Positions 48,901 to 58,862 of a stretch of 64,000 nucleotides of DNA are shown in pieces. The DNA is from Plectrocnemia conspersa (lineage: Eukaryota; Arthropoda; Insecta; Trichoptera; Polycentropodidae): contig VTFK01000140.1 in NCBI GenBank assembly GCA_009617715.1, positions 930,001 to 994,000 on the forward strand, read 5' to 3'. The position numbers were made by a program, and so were the translations under genes. Within the stretch, counting starts at the first letter, position 1. Each line of letters starts with the position of its first letter. Below the pieces are notes generated by a model, which did not search any database, had not been told where the DNA came from, and worked only from the letters and a program-made list of their open reading frames with translations.

Positions 48901-51900
48901 CCGGTCTCGAGTATGTTTCCTTCTTTCAACTGCCGATCTAACTGCTTCAACGAAGAGTCGATATCTTGGAACTTTCCTTCGACGACGTCTTGTTTTTCAG
49001 CACCGTGTTGCTCGATCTTAGTTTGACGTGCCAAGAACTACAGGAATAGCATTAATTTATTAATATATTGTTCTCGCCGAATCCAACACGAGATTTGCCT
49101 TGAATAAAGACTATATCCACTTGAACTTACATATGTTTAACCACAATCCAAAAAATGAATCAGAAATTCGAGAATAATGACGTGATATCAAAAGTCCATC
49201 ATACCTGTTCTCTATTCCATTTGGGCACTTTTTCTTTCCCATGCGCCGGAGCTCTTCCAAGTTGGTTCTCCTGAATCTTCTCCTCAATATTTTTAAGATT
49301 CCAATCGTCCGGTCCTATCTTGCCAATTGCTCTCATAAGATCTTTGGGTTTTTTTATGACAATGCCAGAGTTTCCGTCGACTATTTGACTCTCGATTGTC
49401 TTCAAACGCGAAGAGAATTCGCTACCGAGTGCCGTTTTTGGAATAGGTAAAGCGGGACGATCCAGTTCCTTCAATAAATAATATAGTAATTACCATTTTA
49501 TAAAACAAGCATCCAATTAAAACGACTTACTCTTTTAGACAATTTTTCAGTTAGTTTAAGTTTGTTATATCAACAATAAACTTTACATATTTGAATGCAA
49601 ATGCCATTTAAAATTACACAGTGCAACAAATCTATATCATAATTAAAAATGATTAAAGTATTTGTAAAACTAATAGTTAAAGAGTCAAAAAGTTATGTTT
49701 TAATTTAATTTAGATTAGTTTATTTATTTGAATAAAATTATAACTAGAAATGGTATTACATTGAATATTAAATAGCAAAATATTAAACTCTTTCACCGTG
49801 GCTGATATTTTTGCATACCGTTTTGCACTTTGCTAATATGTAATGGGCACCCATTCATGCCATAATTTTTTAACTTATAATTCAATAAAAATGTTTTTCA
49901 ACCTTAAATTATATGAAATAACTATATTACGATGGTTAAAAGTTCATTAGGTGCCCAATATACTGACATTATTGCCATCAACGGTGAAAGGGTGAAAAGA
50001 CTGATTTAAATCCAATGATTGGGTTCTGAATATTTTAAAAAAATCATGCAATAACTCAAAATAAAACACTATCTCACACTCGTGCTGTTAAATTTATACA
50101 AAATACAAAACATTATTATTATTACGTATAAGTAAACCAATATCGCTGATAAAATTATCTCATTTCAGTAAGATAAATTTTTAATCTGATAATAGTCTCC
50201 GTGCTGGTTAATCTGGTAAAACAATGTCCAAACGGTACAAAAGCTAACTACGAGGCAGTCTCCTTACGGGGTTCATCAGCTTTTCCATCTGTTTAACGCG
50301 CACTTTAAACTCGGGCGCATTCTGTCTATACTCTGATATGTTATGATCTTCGTCCACAGGAGTCGTGAACTGAGCGACTCTCGCGTTGGACTCCAGCATT
50401 CTCATACTTTTAGCTTCCAACCTCGAAATCAAGCAAAACTTTGCAATGTCCCTTTTGCGGGCCTCTTCGCTGGCGTACTTTTTCTCGCGCAACTTTTTCA
50501 TCCGTTCAGCCTATATAGTTTTAAAATATGTTAAACGTAATCCGATTGCCTTTCAAAGACCCTCACCGATTTAAATCTGATTAGATGCTTAAAACACTCA
50601 CAATCGATTGTCCATGATATTTAGACGAGCTCCTTCGCTTCCTCGACTTTCTTTGGCTGCTAATGTTCTCCGAGTCGGACGTCCTCGTGTGTATTTGAGG
50701 AATGCTCTGAACGTTTGCGCTCTCTGAAAATTACAATGGATATATAGAACAGAGCAGGGAACGATACTTATATCTTCGGAGATTTTTACCTGTAGCAATT
50801 GCAATCGCTTCACGAGTGACTGAATTCCTAAGTAGAGAGGCTCGTTTCTTCTCTGGTTCGGGTGATCCCTGATAAAAATATGTATCATACAGTGGCGGGC
50901 AGTGAAATACTTTCCCTCTCGATCGCTCGCTTGTTAAGTAACAGAAAGAGATAAGAGCATGCTAACCGCATGCTCATATCTCTCACTCACTCTTGTCACT
51001 TAGCACACGAGCAATCGAGAGGGAAATTATCTCACCGCCCGTGCCTGGTATCATACTATAATTCTCAAATTTTGTTTGACTCAATAAAAATATACTCTCT
51101 TAAATTTAATAAATCCGAGTAGATTACTACAGCGCAAACTAATACTCAAGATTGGTAGTTCTAATATGATGTTGATGCTAAACTATGTAATGGAATGCGG
51201 ATGACAAAGTATAGTCTATCTAAGATGTTAACATTCATCGTCGTTGTGATGGAAATAATATATGCATACATATACAGTTTTCTGCGAATTTGTTTACGCC
51301 GATAGGAGAACGTTACCAATACTAAATTAGGGCTGTTTTAAGGGTTGGGAGACCATATGTTGGAAATTGAATTAAAAAATGTTGTTTTTTTATTATAAAT
51401 TATTGTCATGTTGTGGTATTTTGTAATCAATAAAACAATTCCTGTAATATTCTATTGGTATTTTAAAAAATTTAATTGAACGTGTAATTTCACACGGTCA
51501 CCTTAAAATATTTCTCACCAATACTATATCGATGAGCGTTCACATCTTGGATGGACTGTAATATGATTGAGACACAATCCGATTCACTTGCCGTGACAAT
51601 AAATAAGTCATAAATAAGGTCACTTAATATATCAATTTAAACATTGTCTATATTAAAGTATGGAAAGGAACAAAATACGGACAAAACAGAGTACCAATGT
51701 TATAAATAAGTATATATTTTTTTTATGGATATTATAGCATTCAAAATCATGAAATAACATTCTTAACACTTAACGGATGGGTCAGGTAGTACCTAATAGA
51801 TTAAATCTTACCTCTCGAGCATGTCGTATAAATGGAATTTCTCCTCGAAACAGATGGTATATTTGTGACAAATACAAGATCATTGAAATTTTATCGGTGT

Positions 51901-54900
51901 TATCGTTTCTGGCAACTATTTCTTCTATATTTGGAATGGCAGCCAATCCTGAAAAAAATGTTGTTTTTAATAAGCCGCCAAAAGATTCGCACAAGTATTT
52001 GAATGAAATCTCACCAAATTCTTTCTCGAATATATCGAAAGCACTCTCTATGTTTTCTTTGGGTTTATTCGGATCGAGCGTGGAGTATTCGAGTAAATCT
52101 GGTCTATATCGGTGTAGAATCGCGCACAATATTATACCGTTCTTAAAGGGCGACACAAGATTTTCCAATTCTAAATTGAATAAAACTATCTGCTTTCTCA
52201 GCCATGCTAGCAAAGCATCTGGATGCACCTGAGAATCTGAAATCCAATATAAATATAATATATACATGCACAAAACTTGTTCAATAAGTAGTTAAATATA
52301 TACCTCTTTTCCTCTTTTTGGTGTGAACTTGTGGCATTAATTCTAAGGTGTCGATGTTCTTGGCGGTCGGATCGTCCGTGTCGTAGAAGCACATGACTTG
52401 ATGAGGCATAACGGCGCCTTTGTTCAAATTCCTATACCTGGTCGTGGGATCGACGGTGTAATGGGATAGATCGGGACTCAGATTTTGAGGAGTAGTTTGA
52501 GCTACAAAATAATGCTGCATATTAGTATTGAAAATTTTAAATCAAAATTTATATTCCACAGAAAGAAGCATATATTAATTTTAATATATTTTATGTCTTT
52601 TGCGCTACTTTCCGTGGAGTATAAAAATTGGAGTAGAGTAGAAAATTCCAATGCAAGAACATATCATTCAAAACTTAGTTGGATAAAAGTTAATATATCA
52701 ACTAGCCAAATAGATAGATGTATAAGTTGTGAATAAAATATCATATCCCCTATTTCATACCAAGCGAACACGTTCCTGAACGTTGAGTAAGATCCCTCAC
52801 TCGAACTATTGCACAGGATTAAATATTTTTATTATTTATTCAATTATTTGTGTATTAGTTTGAGAAAAAAATAAAAGCGGCTCTTCCACAGATTTTATAG
52901 ACCCACAGACATGTCTACGTAACGGTAAGGTAATTGCAGTAAACAATTTTTAAAAAAAATCTATATAATTCTATAACCGCTCTTGACCATTGAGCGAGAT
53001 CGCTCGCTTGCACTATCGCATAGGATGAAAGTTCTCCACAACAGTTTTGTGCATTACATTTTTGGGCCAGTAGATAGCATTGATTATAAAAAAATCATAA
53101 TTACATTATGTAGGGGCTAATGAATATTTTTATTACTTATTCAATCATTTAAAAAATTAAATTAAAGAAGCGGCACCTCCACAAATTACATAGGGCAGAC
53201 ATGTTTACGTAACTGTAAAGTAATTGCAGTCAGTAGACAATATGAATAAAATATCTTCCCACAAACCCGCTCCTAACCTTTTTTAAAAGCAGCGATTAGT
53301 TATCTGCCGATTTTACTAAAAGATTTTATTTTGAAACAAATGAAATAATTTTCGATTTAGTCATAATATAATAAAAGATATGAATTTTAGCAATGGATGA
53401 AAATGATTTATTAAATTAAATAATTTACGATTTAAAAAGCGTCGAAATTTATTCTGTTTCTTCAGATGAAAGTACTGATTTTAGTCAGAATTTTAATATG
53501 CTTGTAGTCAGAATTTATATTAAAAGGTCAGAACACATCAGTCAGAATATACATTAGATGGTTAGAATTTATACCAATTAGTCAAAATTTATATTAATTG
53601 GTTAGAATTTAAATTGGATTGGTCAAAATTGTATTAAATGGTAAGATTTATGTTGACATATGGTCAGATGATTTAATGATCAATTTTTTTTAACAAAAAC
53701 TTGAACCACTAATTATTTTTTAATTATTTAATTTTGTATGGAAAGAATTATAATAACGACATACAGTAGACCCCCCAAAACAGTAAATTGAGGACGTACT
53801 ATTTGAGTGTCCATTACTTTATGTGTGAGCGAGCCAAATGGAGGATATCTCATCACACGCGCCTGATTCGTACGCACATACTGAAAACAATTTGGAGTAT
53901 TTTCTAGTCCCCCACTACACATTCCCAATTTAACACGTTATCTAGAATATAATTAATCCACTTTGACGCCTTAAAATATTCAAAGATGACATTAAAAGTC
54001 TGTTAAAGATTGAGTTTCATAAAAGCGGAATCCGATTATACAGTTTTCGGGGACCCAACCCGAAAACTGTATTAATCGGATTCTGGCGCATTAAGTGTTA
54101 ATTGATTTTATAATTATAATTGTATTCTCCATATAAATAGATTCAATAAATCTATTGAATTTTAATAATATATGATTTTCTACATTATAAATAAATCAAT
54201 GGGGTAACATCGGTGTAAATAAATATATTTCGGGGTAATGGGTAAAAAAGTTAGCCGATCCCCGATCTGATATTATTATGTGATATAACGTATTTTAATG
54301 ACATTAACAAGAAACTTCAAGGATGTGGTCAAATCAAATATTAAATCGTTCCATTCAAAATTGAATGTTTACGAATTAACGAAAATTCAATCAACAGCTA
54401 TTTGTCCATTATTAAAGAAATGAAAGAATAATTGGAAGCCTGTTTCTAATTAACTGGGATGCCGCATGAAATTGAATTTTAAAATTTAGAGTTTTTATTC
54501 AATTGTTTGAATATTAATAATTTAGAAATAGAAAAAAATATGTAAAATTAATAACACAATTAGTATTGATAAATCAGTTGTTCCCAATCCACACAGGATT
54601 GGGAACAACTTACAACTCTGATATTGAAAAAGTATTATCCCAAAAACAGCAAAAAATTGAATATCAATCTATAATATTGAGATTTCGTTTTAAATATAAT
54701 TTGATTTTCACTGTATTAAACTTATTAATTAATAATTAACATGTGACCTGCGGATATGTAATTGTATTTTTTTTATTTGATTCTGAGCCGCCAGTAAAAA
54801 AGTTTCGCCATCGCTGATGTAGGGGATAATAAATATTTTTATTTCTTATTCAATCATTTGAAAAATAATATTTAGGAAGCGGCGGCTCTACAGATTAGAC

Positions 54901-57900
54901 GCACAACCAGCAGAGACAATATGAAGAAAATATCATCTATATCTCCCCACATACTCGCTCCTGACCATTGAGCAAGATCGCTTTCTCGCACTATTATATA
55001 GGACAAAAGCGAAACAGTTTTATTCGTTACACTATTGACTGGTAAATGGCATTGATTATACATATGACAATATTACATTATTTAGGAGCTAATGAATATT
55101 TTTAATAGCTATTCGATCATTTAAGAAATTAAATTAACACTAGATTTACAGGTATAAATCCGTCAATTTGCCGGGTGTCATTAAAAATAAGTATACAATG
55201 ACCAGATTTTCAAATATAAAAATTGTGTTAATTTATTTTCATTGTTCAAATATAAAAAGTAGTAAAAAAACCCAGAAAAAATATTGTCTGATACAAATCA
55301 AATCAGAATATAAATCAGAAATTTGACAGGTTTCGTAAATCTAGTGTTAAGGAAGCGGCTCCTAGGCATATTATATTGACGCCAGCCATGATGTTAACGT
55401 AGCTGTAAAGATCCTCTATATCTCCCCACAAACCCGTTCCTGACCGTTGAGCAAGAACGCTCACTCACATTAAAAAATATCAATAACTACTTTTGATCAT
55501 TATTTAATTATTTGTGTATAAATATGAGAAATATAATATTTATATAGCACACAGCCATGATTTTACTGTAAAAAAATTGCAGTTAGCATAGTCTATTGTA
55601 TAAAATAGAACTTCTAAATCTCCCCGAAAGTGCGCTTCTGACAGTTGAGCAAAATTGATTATTAATAGTTAATAATAAGTGATAATAATATTATGTATAA
55701 AGGTAGATTGACTGACTAGATATGTTCTTTTCAATAATTTTAGTGCTCATCATTACCTAATAACCTATATATAGATTCCCTTTCGGCTAGCAAGGCTAAA
55801 GGATGAATTCCCAATCCCCACGATCGGATGGCCCAGCAAGCGTCCAACGAAGACAAGAATCCCCTGGCACAGCCGGATCCGGTGGGCCAGAACGGCTCCA
55901 GCAGACCGTCCCCGACAAGGCAGACCAGCAGTCTGTGGCCGTTCTTCTCCACAATTCGACTGGCGTTCTCGGCTGCGAACATCGACGTGAAATCAAACAC
56001 GGCCACGTCGGGCTGTCCATAGTGATTGATGGCAAACTCCAATTTGGGCAATTGGAAATTGGTGGAGTAGTCGGCCGCATCTTGGGCGTACTCTCTGAGC
56101 GCAGTATAGTTTATATTCTCCCTCGACAGCAGACTCGTCGTTTCGGAATAGTCCTTGGAAAATAGACAACATGAAAAAAGATCACTTAAATATCGAACAC
56201 ATTCAACGGCAGGCGCTAGAGCAACGTAATCGCAAATCGCATACAAATCGCAGCTGATGTGTTCAAAATGATTCATCGCTATCAAATTATTGTTATGTAC
56301 AAATAGTTCAATACTTAATCTTTACCTTCAATAGAACGTTCCTTTGGAGGAGACTTTGCTTTTTAGCCGTCATCACAAAATAGTGCGTCTCTCCTTTGTA
56401 ATATACTAAGTTTTCCAAATCTATATAAAATTGTTTATTTAAATCTAAAAAAAACTTTTGTTTGAATATAAATGCGGTGCCGCTGATTTCAGGAACCTGA
56501 AAACATAAAAAAATTATTAAGCTTTATTAATCAACTAAGACCTATGTTTTATATTTATAAATAATTTCCATAATCTTAATCAAAACAGAGTTGATCAATG
56601 AAGTTATTTCAACGATCAATTAATTTTATATACGAATTTAATATTGACTTTTTACTAATAATATATAACATCATTTGACCCTTTCACCGCGGAAGGCTCT
56701 GTAGAAGTCATCAAGAAAATCGCCAATGCTCAAGATGCTATAAACCTTTGGCTGTAATTTATTGTATTTTTCAGTGAAGTTATATTTTCACTAGTGAAGT
56801 CCAAATACCTTTAAACCAGTAGATACATATTTCTACTAGCGAAAATAAAATTTAAATGAAAGGCGTTAGTGAAATTATATGCTGCTCTTATGAAACTCAA
56901 TTTGACAGTTGCAAAACGTCCATTTGTTGTTCAATCCCAAACATAACCTAATGAAAGTTCTAAAACTAATTATAGTTTTGGAGCTTTCAAAGTGCAAAAT
57001 ATTTTTTTCGGCGGAAAATAAGCAGAAGAAGTACAGACAGACGTTGCATCTCGCATCTTGTTCCATAGTTTTTCTGCACTTTGGTATTACATTATATTTA
57101 AAAAATATAATAGATATTCTTATCGATATAACTACGGAGTTGTAATATGAGAGTATTGGTCAAAGCGTATTCAAACCGAATGTTGGTCAATAGAAGAGCG
57201 CAAAAACAATTATCACTTCTCAGAAGTCAAAAATGATAAAATCGTGTCGGCGCCGTCGCAGTAGGAACGTTCGGTAACGAGCGTTCCCACTGCGACGCCG
57301 CTGAATATTATGAGTAGATATTTTTAATAATTTTTAATGCTTAATTAAAATATTTTATTCGCATAAAATATAATTTCAGAAAATGTTTCGCAATGTTGAC
57401 TAGTTTTTATATTTATTTGTAGCATAGAAGGGGTTAACTCGTACCTGTTATTATTTATTCAAGAAATTATATTATTAATTATTAGCCAGAAAAATGCATG
57501 TCATTTAATTAATTTAATAATTTAATGAAAACGACCACTGACTGGCCAATTTTGCCCCTTCCCCTATAAAAAGCTTAAATGACGTCCCTAATTAGTTCCG
57601 AGCTTTTTTTACGCAACAGAAACGATCCTTTTCATGATTTTATTGTTACGTATAGATCACATAAAGTAGATCTTTTACGAATTAAAACATTTTTTTTCAA
57701 AAAAGTTTTTGTCAATTTTAAACAGCTGTCTGATTTTCAGTGCCGCCAACATAAAAAACTCGAATTGGATCACCTTGTATTTCATAATATATATTCTAAA
57801 ATATTGCATTGTTACTAGGTATGTACGTACAGCTGCTTCCTCCTTTGTGTGTTTATTTATAAAGTTGGCTGTGATAGCAATGGCTAATTTCCCCCGGAAC

Positions 57901-58862
57901 TCTTTCCTTTTAAAGCCGGACAAGGTATTCCTTTTGCCATCGGCCGCTATTAATACGTCAAACTCATAGTTGGAAACAGGATGATCGGCCGGAGTAAAGC
58001 ATGCTTTCCAACCGCTCTCTAAAAGTAAAATCACATGATTAAAGAAATGTCAGTGGAACGTGGAATGTAGAAAAAAATAGCTCACTTTCGGGGCCCGTGT
58101 CTTTCGGCTCGAGCATATGTTCAAAGTTGAGACCCTCGTGGAACTCGACGCCAAGTATGAGAGCGACTTTAAGCAACATAAACTGGAGCTGTCGGATACT
58201 GATGTGGTCGATAGACCCAGCGCAGAATTTGCCGAAGAACTTTTTGGCGGCCAAATTTCGAAGGTCTTGTATGACAAACGGCCAAAGATGTAATATGTTG
58301 TTTCTGGTCATTCGGTCACGTTTTTCAATGACAACCTGAAAGTGATCAACTTTAGTAAAAACAATGACAACGATAAGTTTCATATCTTATTGCTATCCGA
58401 GGACTTTACTTACGACTTTAGCGCCTAAGAGTTGAGCATCTATGGCCGTCCTCAAGCCGCAAGGACCACCGCCGATTATGAGAACTCTGCAGTTGGCGCA
58501 CGTCCTTCCGCGGTTGTAAATTTTGAAATTGGAACGCACGTCTAACTTGCGAAAGATTGCCTGAGCTCTCCACGATTTTGCCAGTTTGTTCTGTAAACAA
58601 CAAACGATTAATACTATGATTGTGTCTCATATAGCAATGGGACTTACCTTCAATTTGCCGTAAAAATCCGGTATCACCGTGGGCTTCAACTTCAAAACTC
58701 TGCACATCTCTCGGAACAAAGCCAATATCTTAGCCATAGTTGAAGCTGCGCAAAAGCTCTCGAATATTTGGACAGCTAGGGCCGCCTCTTCGGCGGCCCC
58801 CGGAACTATAGGATTTGTCTCCATTACAACAACTTCTCTATGCTAGTTATTGGGAGTTGACT
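30849..58862 (-). CDS. Mical: MICAL, actin-oxidising flavoprotein monooxygenase (whole gene)
   Basis: A NADPH/FAD monooxygenase that oxidises Met residues of F-actin and drives filament disassembly downstream of plexin. Coding exons (minus, 5' to 3') with matching phases: 58824-58648, 58590-58414, 58335-58086, 58018-57831, 56496-56326, 56153-55757, 52501-52304, 52236-52015, 51948-51812, 50868-50790, 50723-50602, 50510-50268, 49468-49205, 49037-48810, 48723-48366, 48290-48152, 44534-44446, 44376-44284, giant exon from 44216 down to about 39.3-39.8 kb, 38383-35255, 33973-33941, 33460-33352, 32438-32372, 32046-31775, 31078-30994 and 30927-30849. The domain order (monooxygenase, CH, LIM, long acidic region, bMERB) is that of insect MICAL. 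Predicted length is about 4,000 residues, comparable with the long fly form. A splice acceptor at 58863 just upstream of the start shows a non-coding first exon further upstream. The only broken part is the giant repeat exon. Confidence 0.95.
32490..32990. repeat. Dispersed repeat, partner inverted at 59560-59720
   Basis: The segment near 32750-32920 (AAAAGGAATACA, TATGATAGGGATGGCTGGCG, GCAGGTATTGCATACA) matches the reverse complement of 59570-59715. Before it, 32494-32610 is a run of TACCGATAGTACCG and TACCGGTATT units, and a related piece is at 59940-59990. It is a non-coding mobile-element remnant of unknown class in a MICAL intron. Confidence 0.65.
33000..33190. repeat. Partial copy of the piggyBac-type miniature element
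   Basis: Shares AATTTGACAGGTGTCATT, GACCAGATTTTCAAA, TACAAATCAAATCAGAATAT and ATAAATCTAGTAC with the TTAA-flanked element at 55138-55346. Ends are diverged. Confidence 0.6.
35255..38383 (-). CDS. Mical: MICAL 3.1-kb exon, disordered region
   Basis: 1,043 codons without interruption, acceptor TTTTTCAG, donor GTAAGT, phase 0 both sides. Starts [20 protein letters not shown], then [18 protein letters not shown], which matches fly MICAL. The rest is low-complexity and polar, with SPSP clusters ([17 protein letters not shown]) and a basic C-terminal part ([20 protein letters not shown]). The open frames on the opposite strand are shadows. It likely carries phosphosites and partner motifs; no folded domain seen. 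Confidence 0.92.
39061..39116. repeat. Compound microsatellite (ATCG)n-(GA)n
   Basis: Repeated TCGA/ATCG followed by GAGAGA runs, in the MICAL intron between the giant exon and the 3.1-kb exon (or downstream of the alternative end). Confidence 0.85.
39269..44216 (-). CDS. Mical: MICAL giant acidic exon with EDEFxALF repeats, frame-broken near 40.74-40.99 kb
   Basis: After TTTTCAG the frame reads [20 protein letters not shown] and TSSPTDTEV, matching the fly MICAL 'ARELRRQEV...PTDTE' segment. It then stays open to 40861. A second long frame (40738-39269) carries the same repeats in another phase. Between them the repeat sequence is scrambled, with deletions and stops, as in a collapsed repeat consensus. 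A motif (I/V)EDEF(D/A/T)xLF recurs about 12 times, and the last five units are 426-444 bp tandem repeats. The 3' end is Pro-rich and basic ([14 protein letters not shown]) and stops at 39269, with AATAAA just after on the same strand. To join the next exon in phase 0 an internal donor is needed; GAG|GTAATT at 39766 fits. So either the tail is an alternative last exon or the donor is elsewhere. Confidence 0.8.
39992..41880. repeat. Coding tandem repeat, unit ~426-444 bp, about five copies
   Basis: The marker GTAAACTCGTCTTCAAT (plus strand) falls at about 40005, 40449, 40991, 41429 and 41855 (slightly altered in the last). Each unit encodes two half-units: one starting [16 protein letters not shown] and containing [20 protein letters not shown], one starting EDEFAALF and containing NEEASLLKV and [11 protein letters not shown]. 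The step 40449-40991 (542 bp) contains the scrambled piece. Confidence 0.9.
44284..44534 (-). CDS. Mical: Two small acidic MICAL exons
   Basis: 44534-44446 encodes [20 protein letters not shown]; 44376-44284 encodes [20 protein letters not shown] and ends HEYSSGG. The second ends in a tandem donor (GGTGGT), so 3 nt more or less is possible at 44284/44287 without a frame change. Both are Ser/Asp/Glu-rich, likely casein kinase substrates (inference). Confidence 0.85.
45080..46760. repeat. Three diverged copies of a ~140-bp repeat in a MICAL intron
   Basis: Copies near 45080-45215, 46428-46555 and 46622-46755 share CCAGTGGT, AAATGTCATTT, TTCATTTAGAATGCCA and CTAGAACTATAAATATGA. The region 45905-46140 between them also carries pieces of the dispersed element of the window start (TTAGGTCAAGTCCAAAATA; AACCAAGCGTTTCCACTGC). 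Confidence 0.7.
46970..47860. repeat. Nested repeats, including a 2 x 99-bp tandem duplication
   Basis: An outer repeat (AGCTATTTCACCGAT, GGAGTATACAGTAGACCCCC, TTACTTTATGTGTGAGCG, TTTTCTAGTCCCC) is interrupted at 46992-47540 by an element with ends AGGGCTGCCATACG and TTACGGCAGCCTT. Inside it, a 99-bp unit starting CAGTGTCCCTGTCCAAGAAT is present twice back to back (47041-47139, 47140-47238). The outer repeat recurs at 53760-53945. Confidence 0.75.
48152..48290 (-). CDS. Mical: MICAL acidic exon after LIM
   Basis: Encodes [37 protein letters not shown], similar to the fly MICAL '..IDEHEWSGRNF' segment. Phases are 1 at the start and 2 at the end, matching its neighbours across a 3.6-kb intron filled with repeats. 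Confidence 0.88.
48366..48723 (-). CDS. Mical: MICAL LIM-domain exon
   Basis: Zinc ligands appear in LIM order: ICHAC, then [10 protein letters not shown] after about 17 residues, then FFCSHHYG. The domain sits near residues 965-1020 of the protein, followed by a Lys/Pro-rich linker ([20 protein letters not shown]). The LIM domain mediates intramolecular inhibition and partner binding in MICALs. The exon ends in phase 1 at GTAAAT. Confidence 0.95.
48810..49037 (-). CDS. Mical: MICAL exon before LIM, coiled-coil segment
   Basis: Encodes 76 residues beginning [12 protein letters not shown], with [20 protein letters not shown] and [14 protein letters not shown], matching the fly MICAL segment just before LIM. 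Starts after CCTGTAG, ends at GTAAGT, phase 0 on both sides. Confidence 0.93.
49205..50868 (-). CDS. Mical: MICAL exons between CH and LIM (four exons)
   Basis: 50868-50790 ([16 protein letters not shown]), 50723-50602 (with the basic run [17 protein letters not shown], a candidate nuclear signal), 50510-50268 ([20 protein letters not shown], coiled-coil-like) and 49468-49205 ([19 protein letters not shown] and [11 protein letters not shown]). The last block is a MICAL hallmark between the CH and LIM domains. Phases join exactly. The donor at 50267 is GTAAGG right after NP; the frame beyond it soon stops. Confidence 0.93.
50890..51047. mobile_element. hAT-type foldback MITE (158 bp) with 8-bp TSD, in a MICAL intron
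   Basis: Flanked by the exact duplication GTATCATA at 50882-50889 and 51048-51055. Ends are CAGTGGCGGGCAGTGA and TCACCGCCCGTGCCTG, and the arms pair further through TTTCCCTCTCGAT and AGAGATA..AGCATGC. It lies 21 bp upstream (in gene orientation) of the exon 10-coding acceptor at 50869, so the branch-point region of that intron may be in or next to it. Confidence 0.9.
51812..52236 (-). CDS. Mical: MICAL exons 8a/8b: calponin-homology domain split by a 66-nt intron
   Basis: Exon 8a (52236-52015) encodes [28 protein letters not shown] and AFDIFEKEF. Exon 8b (51948-51812) continues [37 protein letters not shown]. Joining the two gives a gap-free CH domain. The interval between them stays open if read through, which hides the intron from a simple frame scan. 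CH domains of MICAL help place the monooxygenase on actin. Confidence 0.93.
51949..52014 (-). other. 66-nt stop-free in-frame intron in MICAL
   Basis: Minus-strand GTGAGA donor, T-rich tract and TTTTTTTCAG acceptor. The length is 22 codons and there is no stop in the MICAL frame. Removal restores family alignment of the CH domain; retention would add 22 residues (…[20 protein letters not shown]…). Confidence 0.88.
52304..52501 (-). CDS. Mical: MICAL exon 7: link from monooxygenase to CH domain
   Basis: Starts after TTTTGTAG and completes Ala, then [20 protein letters not shown], equivalent to the family's '..QYSIDPVTRYPN' segment. It then continues [17 protein letters not shown] and a basic tail KKRKRG. 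It ends in phase 1 at GTATAT. Confidence 0.92.
53460..53675. repeat. Degenerate minisatellite, ~25-bp unit
   Basis: About eight loose copies of (G)GTCAGAATTTATATTAAAT-like units, for example GTCAGAATTTATATTAAAAG, GGTTAGAATTTATACCAATT and GGTTAGAATTTAAATTGGAT. Confidence 0.75.
54025..54087. repeat. Inverted repeat, 27-29-bp arms
   Basis: The arms GCGGAATCCGATTATACAG... and ...CTGTATTAATCGGATTCTGG pair around GACCCAA. They differ by a few bases. It is probably a miniature foldback; no target duplication identified. Confidence 0.75.
54576..54610. repeat. Perfect 15-bp inverted repeat with 5-nt loop
   Basis: AGTTGTTCCCAATCC, loop ACACA, then GGATTGGGAACAACT. The centre resembles transposon ends of the hAT type joined head to head, but no duplication was found. 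Confidence 0.85.
55134..55350. mobile_element. piggyBac-type miniature element (209 bp) with TTAA duplication
   Basis: TTAA at 55134-55137, then CACTAGATTTAC; the right end GTAAATCTAGTG is followed by TTAA at 55347-55350. The 12-bp inverted ends are perfect. The flanking repeat without insertion is seen at about 53150-53175 (AAATTAAAGAAGCGGC), which serves as the empty site and shows that the insertion duplicated only TTAA. Confidence 0.88.
55757..58824 (-). CDS. Mical: MICAL exons 1-6: FAD monooxygenase domain
   Basis: The ATG at 58824-58822 starts [20 protein letters not shown]. Exon 2 holds the Rossmann motif [16 protein letters not shown] (residues ~97-112). Exon 3 has the [20 protein letters not shown] stretch, and exon 4 has [17 protein letters not shown] and [14 protein letters not shown]. 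Exon 5 encodes [13 protein letters not shown] and the [14 protein letters not shown] block. Exon 6 has [17 protein letters not shown] and the second FAD contact [19 protein letters not shown]. All six exons join in phase and align without gaps to the family, so the catalytic domain should be active. An alternative ATG-led frame upstream of the exon 6 acceptor (to 56285) is intronic. Confidence 0.95.
56760..57480. repeat. Dispersed element copy with foldback core
   Basis: 56770-57020 matches 6842-7080, and 57180-57480 matches 120-480 and the hairpin region (CGGCGCCGTCGCAGTAGGAA; GTAACGAGCGTTCCCACTGC). It lies in MICAL intron 4. Confidence 0.7.

Larger units (their letters stand above)
52755..55660. 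repeat. Five diverged copies of an intronic repeat (MICAL intron 6)
   Basis: Shared pieces are TGACCATTGAGC(A/G)AGATCGCT, TTATTCAATCATTTAA, GAAGCGGC(A/T)CCTCC and TTACGTAACTGTAAAGTAAT. Copies begin near 52760, 52975, 54820, 55350 and 55500. One copy is interrupted by the piggyBac-type element at 55138. Confidence 0.7.

Noticed and set aside
53460..53675. CRISPR-like spaced repeats
   Set aside because: Units are degenerate and without constant spacers, in an insect intron; it is a minisatellite.
55796..56165. Overlapping open frames on both strands at MICAL exon 6
   Set aside because: The exon is GC-rich, so other frames stay open. Only the monooxygenase frame matches a family.
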